Shown: positions 1 through 8,303 of the stretch, piece after piece | Layout: each line of letters opens with the position of its first letter | Numbering within the stretch: the stretch's first letter is position 1 | From: Deltaproteobacteria bacterium | GTDB lineage: Bacteria; Desulfobacterota; Binatia; Binatales; Binataceae | Direction: 5' to 3' | Assembly: GCA_027403435.1 (NCBI GenBank) | Contig: DAHZDR010000195.1 | Span: 1 to 10,371 of the forward strand | DNA length: 10,371 bases | The notes under the pieces: model-generated | The model's input: the letters and a program-made list of their open reading frames with translations, nothing else | Databases searched by the model: none | What the model was told of the DNA's origin: nothing | Program-made: the position numbers and the translations under genes

Positions 1-225
1 GCGGCGCTGCCGGCGGCGGACGGCTTCGTGCTCGTAATCGACTGGAATTCCGCGGTCGAGCGGCCGGTCGGACCGCCGCGCGGCCATACCTACAATCAAA
101 GCGAGGCGCTGGTGCGGCTGGAAGCGGCGGGGTTCTCGGTCGAGGCGCTGGAGCCGGCGCAATATCATTACGTGATCCGGGCGCGGCCGCGGAAAACCGC
201 TTCCGCGCGTGGCGGCGCGTCCTGA
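1..225 (+). CDS. C-terminal end of a probable SAM-dependent methyltransferase (5' partial)
   Basis: The frame is open from base 1 and stops with TGA at 223-225, so only the last 74 residues are present and the true start lies upstream. The visible part reads as the end of a class I (type 11-like) methyltransferase fold. There is a beta strand of the GFVLVIDW kind, a proline/glycine stretch (VGPPRGH) before a predicted helix (SEALVRLEAAGF), and a final strand pair ending QYHYVIRARP. This order, with 'xxVIDW', then 'GPP.H', then 'LEAAGF' and an aromatic-rich last strand, is common in small methyltransferases acting on quinones, lipids or metalloids. The SAM-binding glycine motif is outside the window, so the substrate cannot be told. 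The next gene begins 12 bases later and may be co-transcribed. The family call is by pattern only. Confidence 0.55.
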   Translation, partial: AALPAADGFVLVIDWNSAVERPVGPPRGHTYNQSEALVRLEAAGFSVEALEPAQYHYVIRARPRKTASARGGAS

Positions 226-237
226 TAGGATCGCAAG

Positions 238-762
238 ATGATTGCGGCGGCGGCCAGCTTTGCGGCGGGACTATTCGCCTGGACGTTTCTCGAATACGCG
301 ATCCACGGCTGGCTCGGCCATCGGCTCGGCGGTCCCGCGCATGCGATGCATGACGCGCACCATCGCGAGCCCGGCCGGGTCTTCGCGATTGGCGCGTGGC
401 CGCCGCTCGCGATGGCGTTGGCCGCGGCGATCCATTTTGGCGGATTCGGCCCGGCCACGACGCTTTTCCTGGGCGCGGCGGCGGGCTTCGCGCTCTACGA
501 AATCGAGCATTACCGGATTCATTTCGTCCGCCCCGCGTGCGGCTACGAAGCGCGGCTGCGGGCGCGCCATCTGGGGCATCATTATCGCGCGCCGGCGCGA
601 TGCCTGGGCGTCACCAGCCCGTTATGGGACCGGGTTTTCGCGAGCGAGCCGGAAGCGGACGAAATCGCGCGGATGCGCGCGGCGGCCGACGCGATCGCGC
701 CGCTGGCGAGCCGCTCGAATCTCGGCCGGATGGTCCATGCGTTCGGCGGACGGCGGGGGTAA
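238..762 (+). CDS. Fatty acid hydroxylase / sterol desaturase superfamily membrane protein
   Basis: This 174-residue protein carries the histidine clusters of the di-iron fatty acid hydroxylase superfamily. They are HGWLGH (23-28), a cluster H35/H38/H41/H42 (HAMHDAHH), an H91-x3-H95 pair (HYRIH) and HLGHH (111-115). Such histidines hold two metal ions at the cytoplasmic face of the membrane and support O2-dependent hydroxylation or desaturation of a lipid. Hydrophobic segments lie near residues 2-22 and about 53-90, the latter probably forming two passes, with the His boxes between and after them. The ATG at 238 has AGGA at 227-230 with 7 bases spacing. Length is short but normal for the compact bacterial members. 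The upstream methyltransferase fragment ends 12 bases away and may share the transcript. The exact lipid substrate (fatty acid, carotenoid or sterol-like) cannot be read from sequence. Confidence 0.8.
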   Translation: MIAAAASFAAGLFAWTFLEYAIHGWLGHRLGGPAHAMHDAHHREPGRVFAIGAWPPLAMALAAAIHFGGFGPATTLFLGAAAGFALYEIEHYRIHFVRPACGYEARLRARHLGHHYRAPARCLGVTSPLWDRVFASEPEADEIARMRAAADAIAPLASRSNLGRMVHAFGGRRG

Positions 763-787
763 GACGCCCGCGCGCGCCGCGCCGCAA

Positions 788-815
788 ATCGCGCGGCCCG
801 GCGGCGCCGCGCGAT
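788..815. terminator. Candidate bidirectional terminator between convergent genes
   Basis: ATCGCGCGGC (788-797) and GCCGCGCGAT (806-815) form a perfect 10-bp stem with an 8-base loop. It sits exactly between the stop codons of two convergent genes (762 and 819-821). The run of T after the stem is poor in both directions: on the minus strand only ATTTG follows. The location supports termination, but the missing U-tract makes it uncertain. Confidence 0.4.
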
Positions 816-818
816 CGG

Positions 819-1970
819 TCAAATCCGGTTGCGGGCGAGCAAGCCGCGCGCAATCACCAGCGCCTGGATTTCGTTGGTGCCCTCGCCGATCATCATCAGC
901 GGCGCGTCGCGATAAAACCGCTCGACCGGAAATTCCGCCATGTAACCGTAGCCGCCGAGCACGCGCAGCGCGTCGAGCGTCATCTTGGCGCAGGCCTCGG
1001 AGGCGAACAGCTTGGCCATCCCGGCCTCGACGTCGCAGCGTTCGCCGGCGTCCTTTTTATGCGCGGCGTTCTCGACCATCAGGCGGGCCGCCTGCAACCG
1101 CGTGCCCATGTCGGCGAGCAATAGCTGCACCGCCTGATGCTCGCCGATCGGCTTGCCGAAGGCGGTGCGCTGCTGGGCGTAGCGAATCGCGGCGTCGAAA
1201 GCGGCCTGGCCGACGCCGACCGCGCGTGCGGCGACGTTGATCCGGCCAACTTCCAGCGCGCTCATCACCTGCTTGAAGCCGAGGCCTTCGGCCCCGCCGA
1301 TCAGGTTCGCGGCCGGCACTTCAAGGTCTTCGAACAGCACTTCGCAGGTGTCGATACCCTTGTAGCCGAGCTTTTTGAGCGGCGCGCTGACGGTGGGGCC
1401 GTGTTCATTTTTTTCGACCGCGAACATGCTGATTCCGGCGTAGGCGGGCTTGGCCGACGGATTGGTCTTGGCCGCGACCGCCAGCATCGTGCCGTTGCGC
1501 GAATTGGTGATGAACATCTTGCTGCCGGAGAGGACATAATTGTCGCCGTGGCGGCGCGCGACGGTCTTGATCGATTGCACGTCGCTGCCGGCGTGCGGTT
1601 CGGTCAGGCCGAGTCCGCCGCGCTTTTCTCCGGCCGCCATCCCCGGCAGGAAATATTTTTTCTGCGCCTCCGTGCCGTGATTCGCGATGATGTAGGCCAT
1701 GATCAGATGGCTGTTGATCACGCCCGCCAGCGACATCCAGCCGCGCGACAGCTCCGCCATAATCCGCGCGTAGGTGAGAAAGCTGAGCCCCAGACCGCCG
1801 TATGCGACCGGAATCGTCGCGCCGAACAGGCCCAGTTCCTTCATCCGCGCGACCAGCGCATGCGGATATTCGTCCTTATGCTCGAGTTCGATCGCGACCG
1901 CAATCACGTCGCGATCGACGAACCGCCGCACCGCCTCGACAATTTCACGATCCAATGCCTCATCCATCAC
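819..1970 (-). CDS. Acyl-CoA dehydrogenase (FAD-dependent)
   Basis: The product is a full-length, 383-residue acyl-CoA dehydrogenase, which oxidises an acyl-CoA thioester at C2-C3 and passes electrons to electron-transfer flavoprotein in the cytoplasm. In order it shows the N-terminal helical domain (1-115), the beta-barrel signature GLTEPHAGSD (121-130) with a GSKMFITN strand (149-156), and the C-terminal helical domain. The last has QRTAFGKPI (267-275), the second signature LGGYGYMAEFPVERFYRDA (338-356) and the catalytic-base loop GEGTNEIQ. Glu363 matches the base of short- and medium-chain enzymes. Start choice is GTG at 1970 directly followed by ATG at 1967; an AGGAAAGG stretch lies about 11 bases upstream of the GTG. 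The gene is transcribed toward the hydroxylase gene and away from nadA. Substrate (straight, branched or a short CoA ester) cannot be assigned; no ETF or beta-oxidation partner is in view. Confidence 0.93.
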   Translation of the reverse strand: MMDEALDREIVEAVRRFVDRDVIAVAIELEHKDEYPHALVARMKELGLFGATIPVAYGGLGLSFLTYARIMAELSRGWMSLAGVINSHLIMAYIIANHGTEAQKKYFLPGMAAGEKRGGLGLTEPHAGSDVQSIKTVARRHGDNYVLSGSKMFITNSRNGTMLAVAAKTNPSAKPAYAGISMFAVEKNEHGPTVSAPLKKLGYKGIDTCEVLFEDLEVPAANLIGGAEGLGFKQVMSALEVGRINVAARAVGVGQAAFDAAIRYAQQRTAFGKPIGEHQAVQLLLADMGTRLQAARLMVENAAHKKDAGERCDVEAGMAKLFASEACAKMTLDALRVLGGYGYMAEFPVERFYRDAPLMMIGEGTNEIQALVIARGLLARNRI

Positions 1971-2430
1971 TGCCGCTCGATCCTTTCCTGACGCGCCCGG
2001 CCGCCATGCGGCACCCCGCCTGCGCCGACGATACCAAATGGACGCCGCCGACCGCCAATCCCGAGGATGCGACCATATCGGTGGACCCTCGGGTCATGCC
2101 CGAGGATGACTCGGGTCAAGCCCAAGGGTGACTCGGGTCATGCCCGAGGGTGACTCGGGTCAAGCCCAAGGGTGACATGGACGCCGCCTCGCGCCAATCG
2201 GCAGCCGCCGTGGCGCGTCGGCGACGAGTCATGATGCGGTAAGAGAGGGGCAACCGGCTTGTAATCGCCGGGGCCGGGATGGTAGCGTAAACAGTCAGTA
2301 AGCGTCATATCGACGCAAAGTAATTCATGGCGCCGCCGCAAAATTGGCGAGGGTTCGGGCAACCGCAAGCGGAAGCGACCGGCGCGCGGCGCGATAGTCC
2401 GGCGCGTAGCGCGCTAGCGAGGATAACGCA
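1971..2430. other. Divergent intergenic region, 460 bases, mostly without a gene
   Basis: This region separates the leftward acyl-CoA dehydrogenase from the rightward nadA, so it should hold both promoters. Its main content is the palindromic tandem repeat at 2086-2173. I found no convincing -35/-10 pair; the best AT-rich patches are around 2257-2264 and 2286-2327. A 35-codon ATG frame at 2327-2434 ends in a TGA overlapping the nadA start, but has no clear ribosome site and is likely chance. The nadA ribosome binding site is GAGGAT just before the GTG start. Confidence 0.6.
2086..2173. repeat. Four tandem 22-bp palindromic repeats in A-B-A-B order
   Basis: Units are 2086-2107, 2108-2129, 2130-2151 and 2152-2173, with no spacer. 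Each contains CTCGGGTCA, then either TGCCCGAG (type A, units 1 and 3) or AGCCCAAG (type B, units 2 and 4). Units 2 and 4 are identical; units 1 and 3 differ at three positions. The array is therefore a 44-bp dimer duplicated once. Type A units are hairpins, for example CCTCGGG/CCCGAGG with a 5-base loop at 2087-2105. Type B arms carry one mismatch, which becomes a G-T wobble on the opposite strand. From memory, the core resembles the GGGCTTGACCC palindromes dispersed in many alphaproteobacterial genomes. Role unknown. Confidence 0.9.
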
Positions 2431-3441
2431 GTGATTGAAGCGCACGACACAATTAACGCCACGGCGTTGCACGACAAGCTGGCGCCGCTCGATGACCAGC
2501 GTTATTCGTCCGAGACCTGCGCTCAATACGCCGGCCAGATTGCGCGGATAACGCGGCTCAAGCGCGAGCGCCGCGCGATCGTTCTGGCGCATAACTACCA
2601 GCGGCCGGAGATTTTCGAGGTCGCGGACTTTATCGGCGACTCCTTCGAGTTGGCGCGCAAGGCGCGCGAGGTGAGCGACGCCGAGGTGATCGTTTTCTGC
2701 GGCGTGCATTTCATGGCCGAGACCGCCAAGGTCTTCAATCCGGAACGAAGCGTGCTGCTGCCGGACCTGCGCGCCGGATGCTCGCTGGCGGACAGCGTCA
2801 CGGCCGAGGCGCTTGCGGATCGCGCCGAAGAGTTGCGCAAGGTTTATCCCGACCTGAAAATCGTTTCCTACGTGAATTGCACCGCCGACGTGAAGGCGCT
2901 GTCCGACGCCTGTTGCACTTCGGCAAACGCGGCCAAGGTGGTCAACGCGATCGATTCGGGCAATATTCTGTTCGTTCCCGACCAGAACCTCGCCAGCTAC
3001 GTTCAGACGCAGACCTCCAAACGGATTATCTCGTGGGACGGCAACTGCTACGTGCATCATCAGATAACCCCCGAAGAGGTCGAGCGGGCGCGCGCGGCCG
3101 TCCCCGGACTGCTCGTGATCGCCCATCCGGAGTGCCGCAAGGACGTAATCGCGATGGCCGACGCGGTGCTCTCGACCAGCGCCATGATGCGCTACGCGAA
3201 GGAAAGTCCGGCGGAAAAATTCCTGATCGTCACGGAGTGCGGCCTGTCGGACCGGTTGTTGCTCGAAGTGCCGGAAAAGCATTTCTACAAGGCGTGCGTG
3301 CTGTGCCGTTACATGAAGATGATCACGCTCGACGGCGTGGCCGATTCGCTGGAGCATCTGCGCTACGCAATCGAGCTGCCGGCCGAAGTGCGCGAAGGCG
3401 CCAGGCGGGCGCTCGAACGGATGCTCGAGCTGGGCGCCTGA
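2431..3441 (+). CDS. nadA: Quinolinate synthase NadA
   Basis: NadA condenses iminoaspartate (made by NadB) with dihydroxyacetone phosphate to give quinolinate in de novo NAD synthesis. It is a cytoplasmic enzyme with an oxygen-sensitive [4Fe-4S] cluster. The 336 residues align by eye along the whole family, including LAHNYQ (52-57), ADFIGDSFELARKA (65-78), DACCTSANA (159-167), FVPDQNL (181-187) and AHPEC (231-235). The three cluster cysteines are C117 (GCSLAD), C206 (GNCYVHH) and C292 (LCRYMK), matching the spacing of structurally known NadA. There is an N-terminal extension of roughly 35 residues before the conserved core. The start is GTG at 2431, with GAGGAT about 7-8 bases upstream. No nadB or nadC is in the window. 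The next gene encodes an NrtR-type NAD regulator, which supports the assignment and suggests local control. Confidence 0.97.
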   Translation: MIEAHDTINATALHDKLAPLDDQRYSSETCAQYAGQIARITRLKRERRAIVLAHNYQRPEIFEVADFIGDSFELARKAREVSDAEVIVFCGVHFMAETAKVFNPERSVLLPDLRAGCSLADSVTAEALADRAEELRKVYPDLKIVSYVNCTADVKALSDACCTSANAAKVVNAIDSGNILFVPDQNLASYVQTQTSKRIISWDGNCYVHHQITPEEVERARAAVPGLLVIAHPECRKDVIAMADAVLSTSAMMRYAKESPAEKFLIVTECGLSDRLLLEVPEKHFYKACVLCRYMKMITLDGVADSLEHLRYAIELPAEVREGARRALERMLELGA

Positions 3442-3498
3442 GGCGGCCAAAGTGGCGGCGAGCGGACGCGTGGGGACATCGAGTGGACGGGCGGGGCG

Positions 3499-3529
3499 TA
3501 TCCTGATTTTTCGTTGTTGAATCAGGATA
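3499..3529. promoter_or_regulatory. Perfect 10-bp inverted repeat, candidate NrtR operator
   Basis: TATCCTGATT (3499-3508) and AATCAGGATA (3520-3529) are exact reverse complements separated by 11 bases. The half-site centres are 21 bp apart, two DNA turns, as expected for a dimeric regulator binding one face. The repeat sits just upstream of nrtR and overlaps the likely -35 region. It is AT-rich with a large loop and no T-run after it, so a terminator is unlikely. That NrtR itself binds here is inference from position. Confidence 0.6.
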
Positions 3530-3540
3530 TAGCGCATAAT
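3514..3540 (+). promoter_or_regulatory. Possible promoter of nrtR
   Basis: CATAAT at 3535-3540 matches five of six bases of the TATAAT consensus. TTGTTG at 3514-3519 could be the -35 but with a short 15-base spacing; CGTTGT at 3512-3517 would give 17. Transcription would start near 3547, leaving only about 12 bases before the ATG at 3559. That fits the lack of a Shine-Dalgarno site there. The -35 part lies inside the 3499-3529 inverted repeat. Confidence 0.4.
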
Positions 3541-3558
3541 TTGCGGCAATCGTCGGCT

Positions 3559-4299
3559 ATGGATAGCGTTTCGCCGGGCGGCAATGACCGTCCCGAGGCG
3601 CCTTTGGGCGCGCCCGAAGCGATCGTTCGGGCCGCGCCCGACGCCGCGGTCGCGCGGCCCAAGGTGGCCGTCGATACCGTTTTGTTCGCGATCGAGAACC
3701 GGCGTTTGAAATGTTACCTGGTGCAGTTGGCGGGCGGTCCTAACGCCGGTAAATGGGCCTTCGCGGGCGGGCTGGTGCGGGTCGGCGAGACCCTCGACGG
3801 CGCCGCGCGCCGGGCGTTGCGCGACGCCTCCGGGCTTAACGAGGCCTACCTCGATCAGCTCTTCAGCTTCGGCGATCCTTCGCGCGATCCGACCGCCCAT
3901 GTCGTCTCGATCGCCTATATGGCGTTGATCGACAATCCGCGCCGGGTCGGAGCGGCGTCGGCGAAATACACCGGCGGACGCTGGTTCGCCGCGCGGGAAT
4001 TGCCCGAGCTTGCCTATGACCACGCATTGATGGCCGAATATGCGCTGGGACGGCTGCGGGCGAAGCTCGAATACACTAATATCGCGCGCACGCTATTGCC
4101 GCCGAGTTTCACTTTCGCCGAGCTTGAAGAGCTTTACGCCGCCGCGCTGGAACGGCCGCTCGACCGGCGCAATTTCCGCCGCCGGATCATGGCGATGGAC
4201 CTGTTGCGGCGGATGCCCGAGCAGCGCCGCGGCGCCCATCGCCCGGCCGGACTGTACGCCTTCAAGCATCGCAGCGTCCGCGCGATTCAGATGCTATAA
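3559..4299 (+). CDS. nrtR: NrtR-type Nudix / winged-helix transcriptional regulator of NAD metabolism
   Basis: The 246-residue product has an N-terminal Nudix domain (about 36-155) and a C-terminal winged-helix domain (about 165-240). The Nudix part begins VAVDTVLFAI, with GKWAFAGGLVRVGET at 64-78. The winged-helix part contains FTFAELEELY (184-193), LDRRNFRRRI (201-210) and GLYAF (231-235). This pairing is that of NrtR, which represses NAD biosynthesis or salvage genes and is released by ADP-ribose-type ligands. The Nudix box reads G-x5-E and then RALRDASGL where an active hydrolase has REUxEExGU. Three of the catalytic glutamates are missing (A86, D89 and A90), so this is a sensor rather than an enzyme. 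I prefer ATG 3559; a TTG at 3514 would add 15 residues inside the promoter repeat. nadA directly upstream is the likely target. The 3' neighbour starts 18 bases on. Confidence 0.88.
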   Translation: MDSVSPGGNDRPEAPLGAPEAIVRAAPDAAVARPKVAVDTVLFAIENRRLKCYLVQLAGGPNAGKWAFAGGLVRVGETLDGAARRALRDASGLNEAYLDQLFSFGDPSRDPTAHVVSIAYMALIDNPRRVGAASAKYTGGRWFAARELPELAYDHALMAEYALGRLRAKLEYTNIARTLLPPSFTFAELEELYAAALERPLDRRNFRRRIMAMDLLRRMPEQRRGAHRPAGLYAFKHRSVRAIQML

Positions 4300-4317
4300 T
4301 TTGCCCAGGGGCGGAAG

Positions 4318-4731
4318 ATGGCGAAAATCAAATCCCCATGCGGAGGGTCGCGGACCTTGGCCGCGATCGTCACGTTCGGCTTGCTGCTGATCGTCGGCGC
4401 CGGGGTCTGGCAGATACGCGCGGCGGCGGCGCCTGCGGCCGCGCCGGCGGCGCGGCTGACCCTCGACCCGGCGGAGTTCACCGGCGATACCCGTGAGGCC
4501 TACACGGTCGCCGAAAAACATCCGGAGCTGCTGGCGCAACTCGACTGCTATTGCGGATGCGAGCAACACGAGGGGCATAAGAACCTGCTTGACTGCTTTC
4601 GCACGAGGCACGGCGCCGGATGCGACATTTGCGTGGGCGAAGCGGTGACCGCCGGCGAGATGTACGAGAGCGGCACGCCGGTCGATCAGATTCGCGAGGC
4701 GCTGCGGGCGCGCTACGGCCACGGGGGATGA
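4318..4731 (+). CDS. Membrane-anchored PCYCGC-type cysteine-rich protein, possible metal binding
   Basis: The 137-residue product has a short positive N-terminus, one hydrophobic helix (about 13-34) and an Ala/Pro linker to residue 46. A soluble domain follows with the core DCYCGCEQHEGHKNLLDCF at 76-94 and GCDIC at 101-105. Cysteines 77, 79, 81, 93, 102 and 105, with H84, H87 and H98, form a compact set of possible metal or redox ligands. This pattern is that of the uncharacterised PCYCGC family, with Asp in place of the first Pro. The C-terminal helix region (106-133) resembles a 'GxxxxIRxxL' tail, here TPVDQIREALRARYG. ATG 4318 has AGGGG at 4306-4310. The gene ends one base before the dedA start, so the two are very likely co-translated. 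The domain should face the periplasm. Function is unknown; metal trafficking or sensing is inference from Cys/His content. Confidence 0.8.
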   Translation: MAKIKSPCGGSRTLAAIVTFGLLLIVGAGVWQIRAAAAPAAAPAARLTLDPAEFTGDTREAYTVAEKHPELLAQLDCYCGCEQHEGHKNLLDCFRTRHGAGCDICVGEAVTAGEMYESGTPVDQIREALRARYGHGG

Positions 4732-4732
4732 T

Positions 4733-5338
4733 TTGGCCGGACTCGTTTCAACTTATATCCAGCATTGGACCTATTTCGGCCTGTTCGCGGTGTTGGCCCT
4801 GTGCGGGATGGGCCTGCCGGTGCCCGAGGATGTGGCGCTGCTGGCGGGCGGCTACCTGGCCCATCGCGGGATCATCCAGTATCCAATGACGCTGGCGGTT
4901 TCCCTGTGCGGAGTGGTCGCGGGGGATAATTCGCTGTTTTTCCTGGGGCGGCGTTTCGGGACCGGACTGGTCGCCTATCTTGGCGTGGGACGGCCCAATT
5001 CGCGCCGCCAGATCGCGCGGCTGCGGGGCTTCATGGAGCGTCACGGCCATATGGCGATTTTCTACGCGCGGTTTTTGGCGGGCGTGCGCGCGCTGGTTTA
5101 TCTGACGGCCGGATCGCTGGGCGTGAAGCCGACGCGATTTTTTATTTACGACGCGCTCGGCGCGCTGATTTCAGTGCCGGTCGTGGTTTCGCTGGGCTAT
5201 GTTTTCGGCGCGCAGATCGGCCACATAATCAGCTATATCGGCGGCTTCGAGCATCTGATTTGGGTGATCGCGCTGGGCACGCTGATCGTGCTGGCTAGCC
5301 GGATTTTCTGGCTGGGGCGCGAGGCCGATTCGGCCTGA
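4733..5338 (+). CDS. DedA-family inner membrane protein
   Basis: This 201-residue polytopic protein belongs to the DedA/SNARE-associated family, linked to lipid scrambling or flipping, membrane-potential homeostasis and resistance to envelope stress. The signature parts are present: GLPVPEDVALLAGGYLA (27-43) with acidic E32/D33, and VAGDNSLFFLGRRFG (62-76) with D65. FYARFLAGVRALVYLTAG (110-127) carries R113 and R119, matching the arginines reported as essential in E. coli homologues. Hydrophobic segments fall near 12-30, 52-72, 106-128, 138-160 and 172-195. No ATG is available: the likely start is TTG at 4733, one base after the upstream stop, with GGGGGA at 4723-4728 as ribosome site. This suggests translational coupling to the PCYCGC gene. 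E. coli members are tied to the Cpx envelope response, which fits the kinase/regulator pair immediately downstream. Confidence 0.9.
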   Translation: MAGLVSTYIQHWTYFGLFAVLALCGMGLPVPEDVALLAGGYLAHRGIIQYPMTLAVSLCGVVAGDNSLFFLGRRFGTGLVAYLGVGRPNSRRQIARLRGFMERHGHMAIFYARFLAGVRALVYLTAGSLGVKPTRFFIYDALGALISVPVVVSLGYVFGAQIGHIISYIGGFEHLIWVIALGTLIVLASRIFWLGREADSA

Positions 5339-5377
5339 AGCATCCCGCGGCCCCGTCCGGCCGCCGGGCTGAACCCG

Positions 5378-6843
5378 ATGAGAATCGCACTGCCCGCGCT
5401 CAACCTGAAGGCGAAACTGATCGCGCTGATGGTGGCGTTGCTGGGGCTTACGCTCGGCGCCGAAATGTTCGTAAGCTTGCGCGCGCAGGAGGCGATCGTC
5501 AAAACCACGCAGACCAAGGTGCGCGACCTCGCCAGCGTGATTCAAATCAGCGTGCAGGAGTTGACCTCGGTTGGCGCGACCGATCACAACCAGTTGCGGG
5601 ATTACGTCAAACGGTTCAACGCGCGCGGGCTGGAGGTGTCGATCGCGTCGAACCAGGATTTGATCATCAACAGCTCGAATCCCAAACTGATCGGCGCCGC
5701 GCTCAATCCCGAAGCGGTGCGCGCCCTGATGGAGCTGCGGAGCGGCACGCCGGGCGGACCGGTGGCGGTGACCGGCGCGATTCTCGGCTTGCCGGCGCGC
5801 GAAAGCACGGTTTATTTCATCCCGGTCGAAGTCGAGGACCATCTGCTCGGCTATGTTCAGGTGACGGCGAATTTCAGCGATTTCGATCGGCCATTGCGGG
5901 ACTATCGGATGCGCTTGCTGTCGCTGGGGCTGGCGATCTTCACGGTCGGGCTGGCGTTCGCCTACGTGCTGGCGGAACGCTATGTCGAACCAATCCACGC
6001 GGTCGCCGACGCCGCCCAGAATATCGCGGCGCGCGGCCTCGAGCCGGTGCCCGAGGCGCGCCGGCGCGACGAAATCGGGCTGCTGACGCGCAGCTTCAAC
6101 GAAATGGTGGCGCAATTGCGCCATGCGCGCGAACGCGAGCAGGAGCTTAACCGGCTCGAGCGTTTCACCGCCCTGGGCCAGCTCGCCGGCGCGCTTGCCC
6201 ACGAAATCAAGAATCCGCTCAACTTTATCAGCCTCGCGCTCGACCGGCTGCGCACCCGCTACGGCCCGCAACTGCCGCGCGGACGCGACGAATACCTGGC
6301 GCAGATTGCGATCATGAAGGACGAGGTGCGCCGGCTTTCCGACATGGTGCAGACCTTCCTTCATTATGGCCAGCCGATCGAGATTCATCCCGCGCCGATC
6401 GACGTGCGCAAACTGATCGAGGGGGTGATCGCGCTTTCCGATTCCAAGCTCAAGAGCCAGAGTATCGAGGTGGCCGAGGCGGGCGCGGAGGCGCCGGCGG
6501 TGTTGAATCTCGATGCGGAAAAAGTTCGGACCTGCTTCGTCAACGTGGTCGCCAACGCAATCCAGGCGATGCCCGAAGGCGGGCGGCTGACGGTGCGTTT
6601 CGCCGCCCGCGACGGCCGCTTTATCGTGGCCTTTTCCGACACCGGCAAGGGGATCGAGCCGCAGGTGGCCGAGCGCGTCTTCGAGCCGTTTTTCACCACC
6701 AAGCGCGAGGGGGTGGGACTGGGGCTGTTTTTTTCCCGGGCGATCGTCGAAAAGCACGGCGGCACAATCGCGATCGCGCCGAACGATCCGCCGCCCGGCA
6801 CGGTCGTGACTTTCAGCTTTCCCGCCGGCGGAGTGCATAGAGC

Positions 6844-6847
<4 letters not shown>
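5378..6847 (+). CDS. HAMP-domain sensor histidine kinase
   Basis: The 489-residue inner-membrane kinase has TM1 at about 12-34, a periplasmic sensing region of about 145 residues (35-178), TM2 at about 179-199 and a HAMP linker (200-252). The HisKA domain has LGQLAGALAHEIKNPLNF with phospho-acceptor H275. The HATPase_c domain shows the N box (VNVVANAIQAMP, N389/N393), G1 (DTGKG, 421-425), F box (FEPFFTTK, 435-442) and G2 (GVGLGL, 445-450). The HEIKNPL form and catalytic boxes are those of NtrB/ZraS-like kinases that partner sigma-54 regulators. The partner gene overlaps its 3' end by four bases. The periplasmic domain has no motif I can name; it may be Cache-like from its long N-terminal helix followed by mixed strands. 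ATG 5378 lacks an obvious ribosome site, and dedA ends 39 bases upstream, so read-through from the same operon is likely. Confidence 0.95.
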
Positions 6848-8265
<1,418 letters not shown>

Positions 8266-8303
8266 ACGCCGCCGGCCGGGCCGGATTCGTCCGGACTGCC
8301 CAT

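Noticed and set aside
242..1240. Arg/Ser-rich plus-strand open frame of 332 codons
   Set aside because: It overlaps the hydroxylase and acyl-CoA dehydrogenase genes in the wrong frame and is low-complexity; its length reflects GC content.
2086..2173. The tandem repeats as a CRISPR array
   Set aside because: Units abut with no spacers, are palindromic and alternate in type; there are no cas genes nearby.
3499..3529. The nadA-nrtR inverted repeat as a rho-independent terminator of nadA
   Set aside because: The stem is AT-rich with an 11-base loop, and the following bases contain no T-run; the promoter-like CATAAT lies there instead.
3514..3558. TTG at 3514 as the start of nrtR
   Set aside because: The added 15 residues would be encoded inside the promoter and inverted repeat and do not resemble the family; ATG 3559 is simpler.
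2305..4023. A 572-codon minus-strand open frame covering nadA and half of nrtR
   Set aside because: It crosses two confidently identified genes and their intergenic region, has shadow-like composition and no recognisable domain.
8278..8301. CCGGA-TTCG-TCCGG hairpin after the response regulator as a terminator
   Set aside because: Only a 5-bp core stem, closed by A-T rather than C-G at the TTCG loop, and no T-run follows. Too weak to call.
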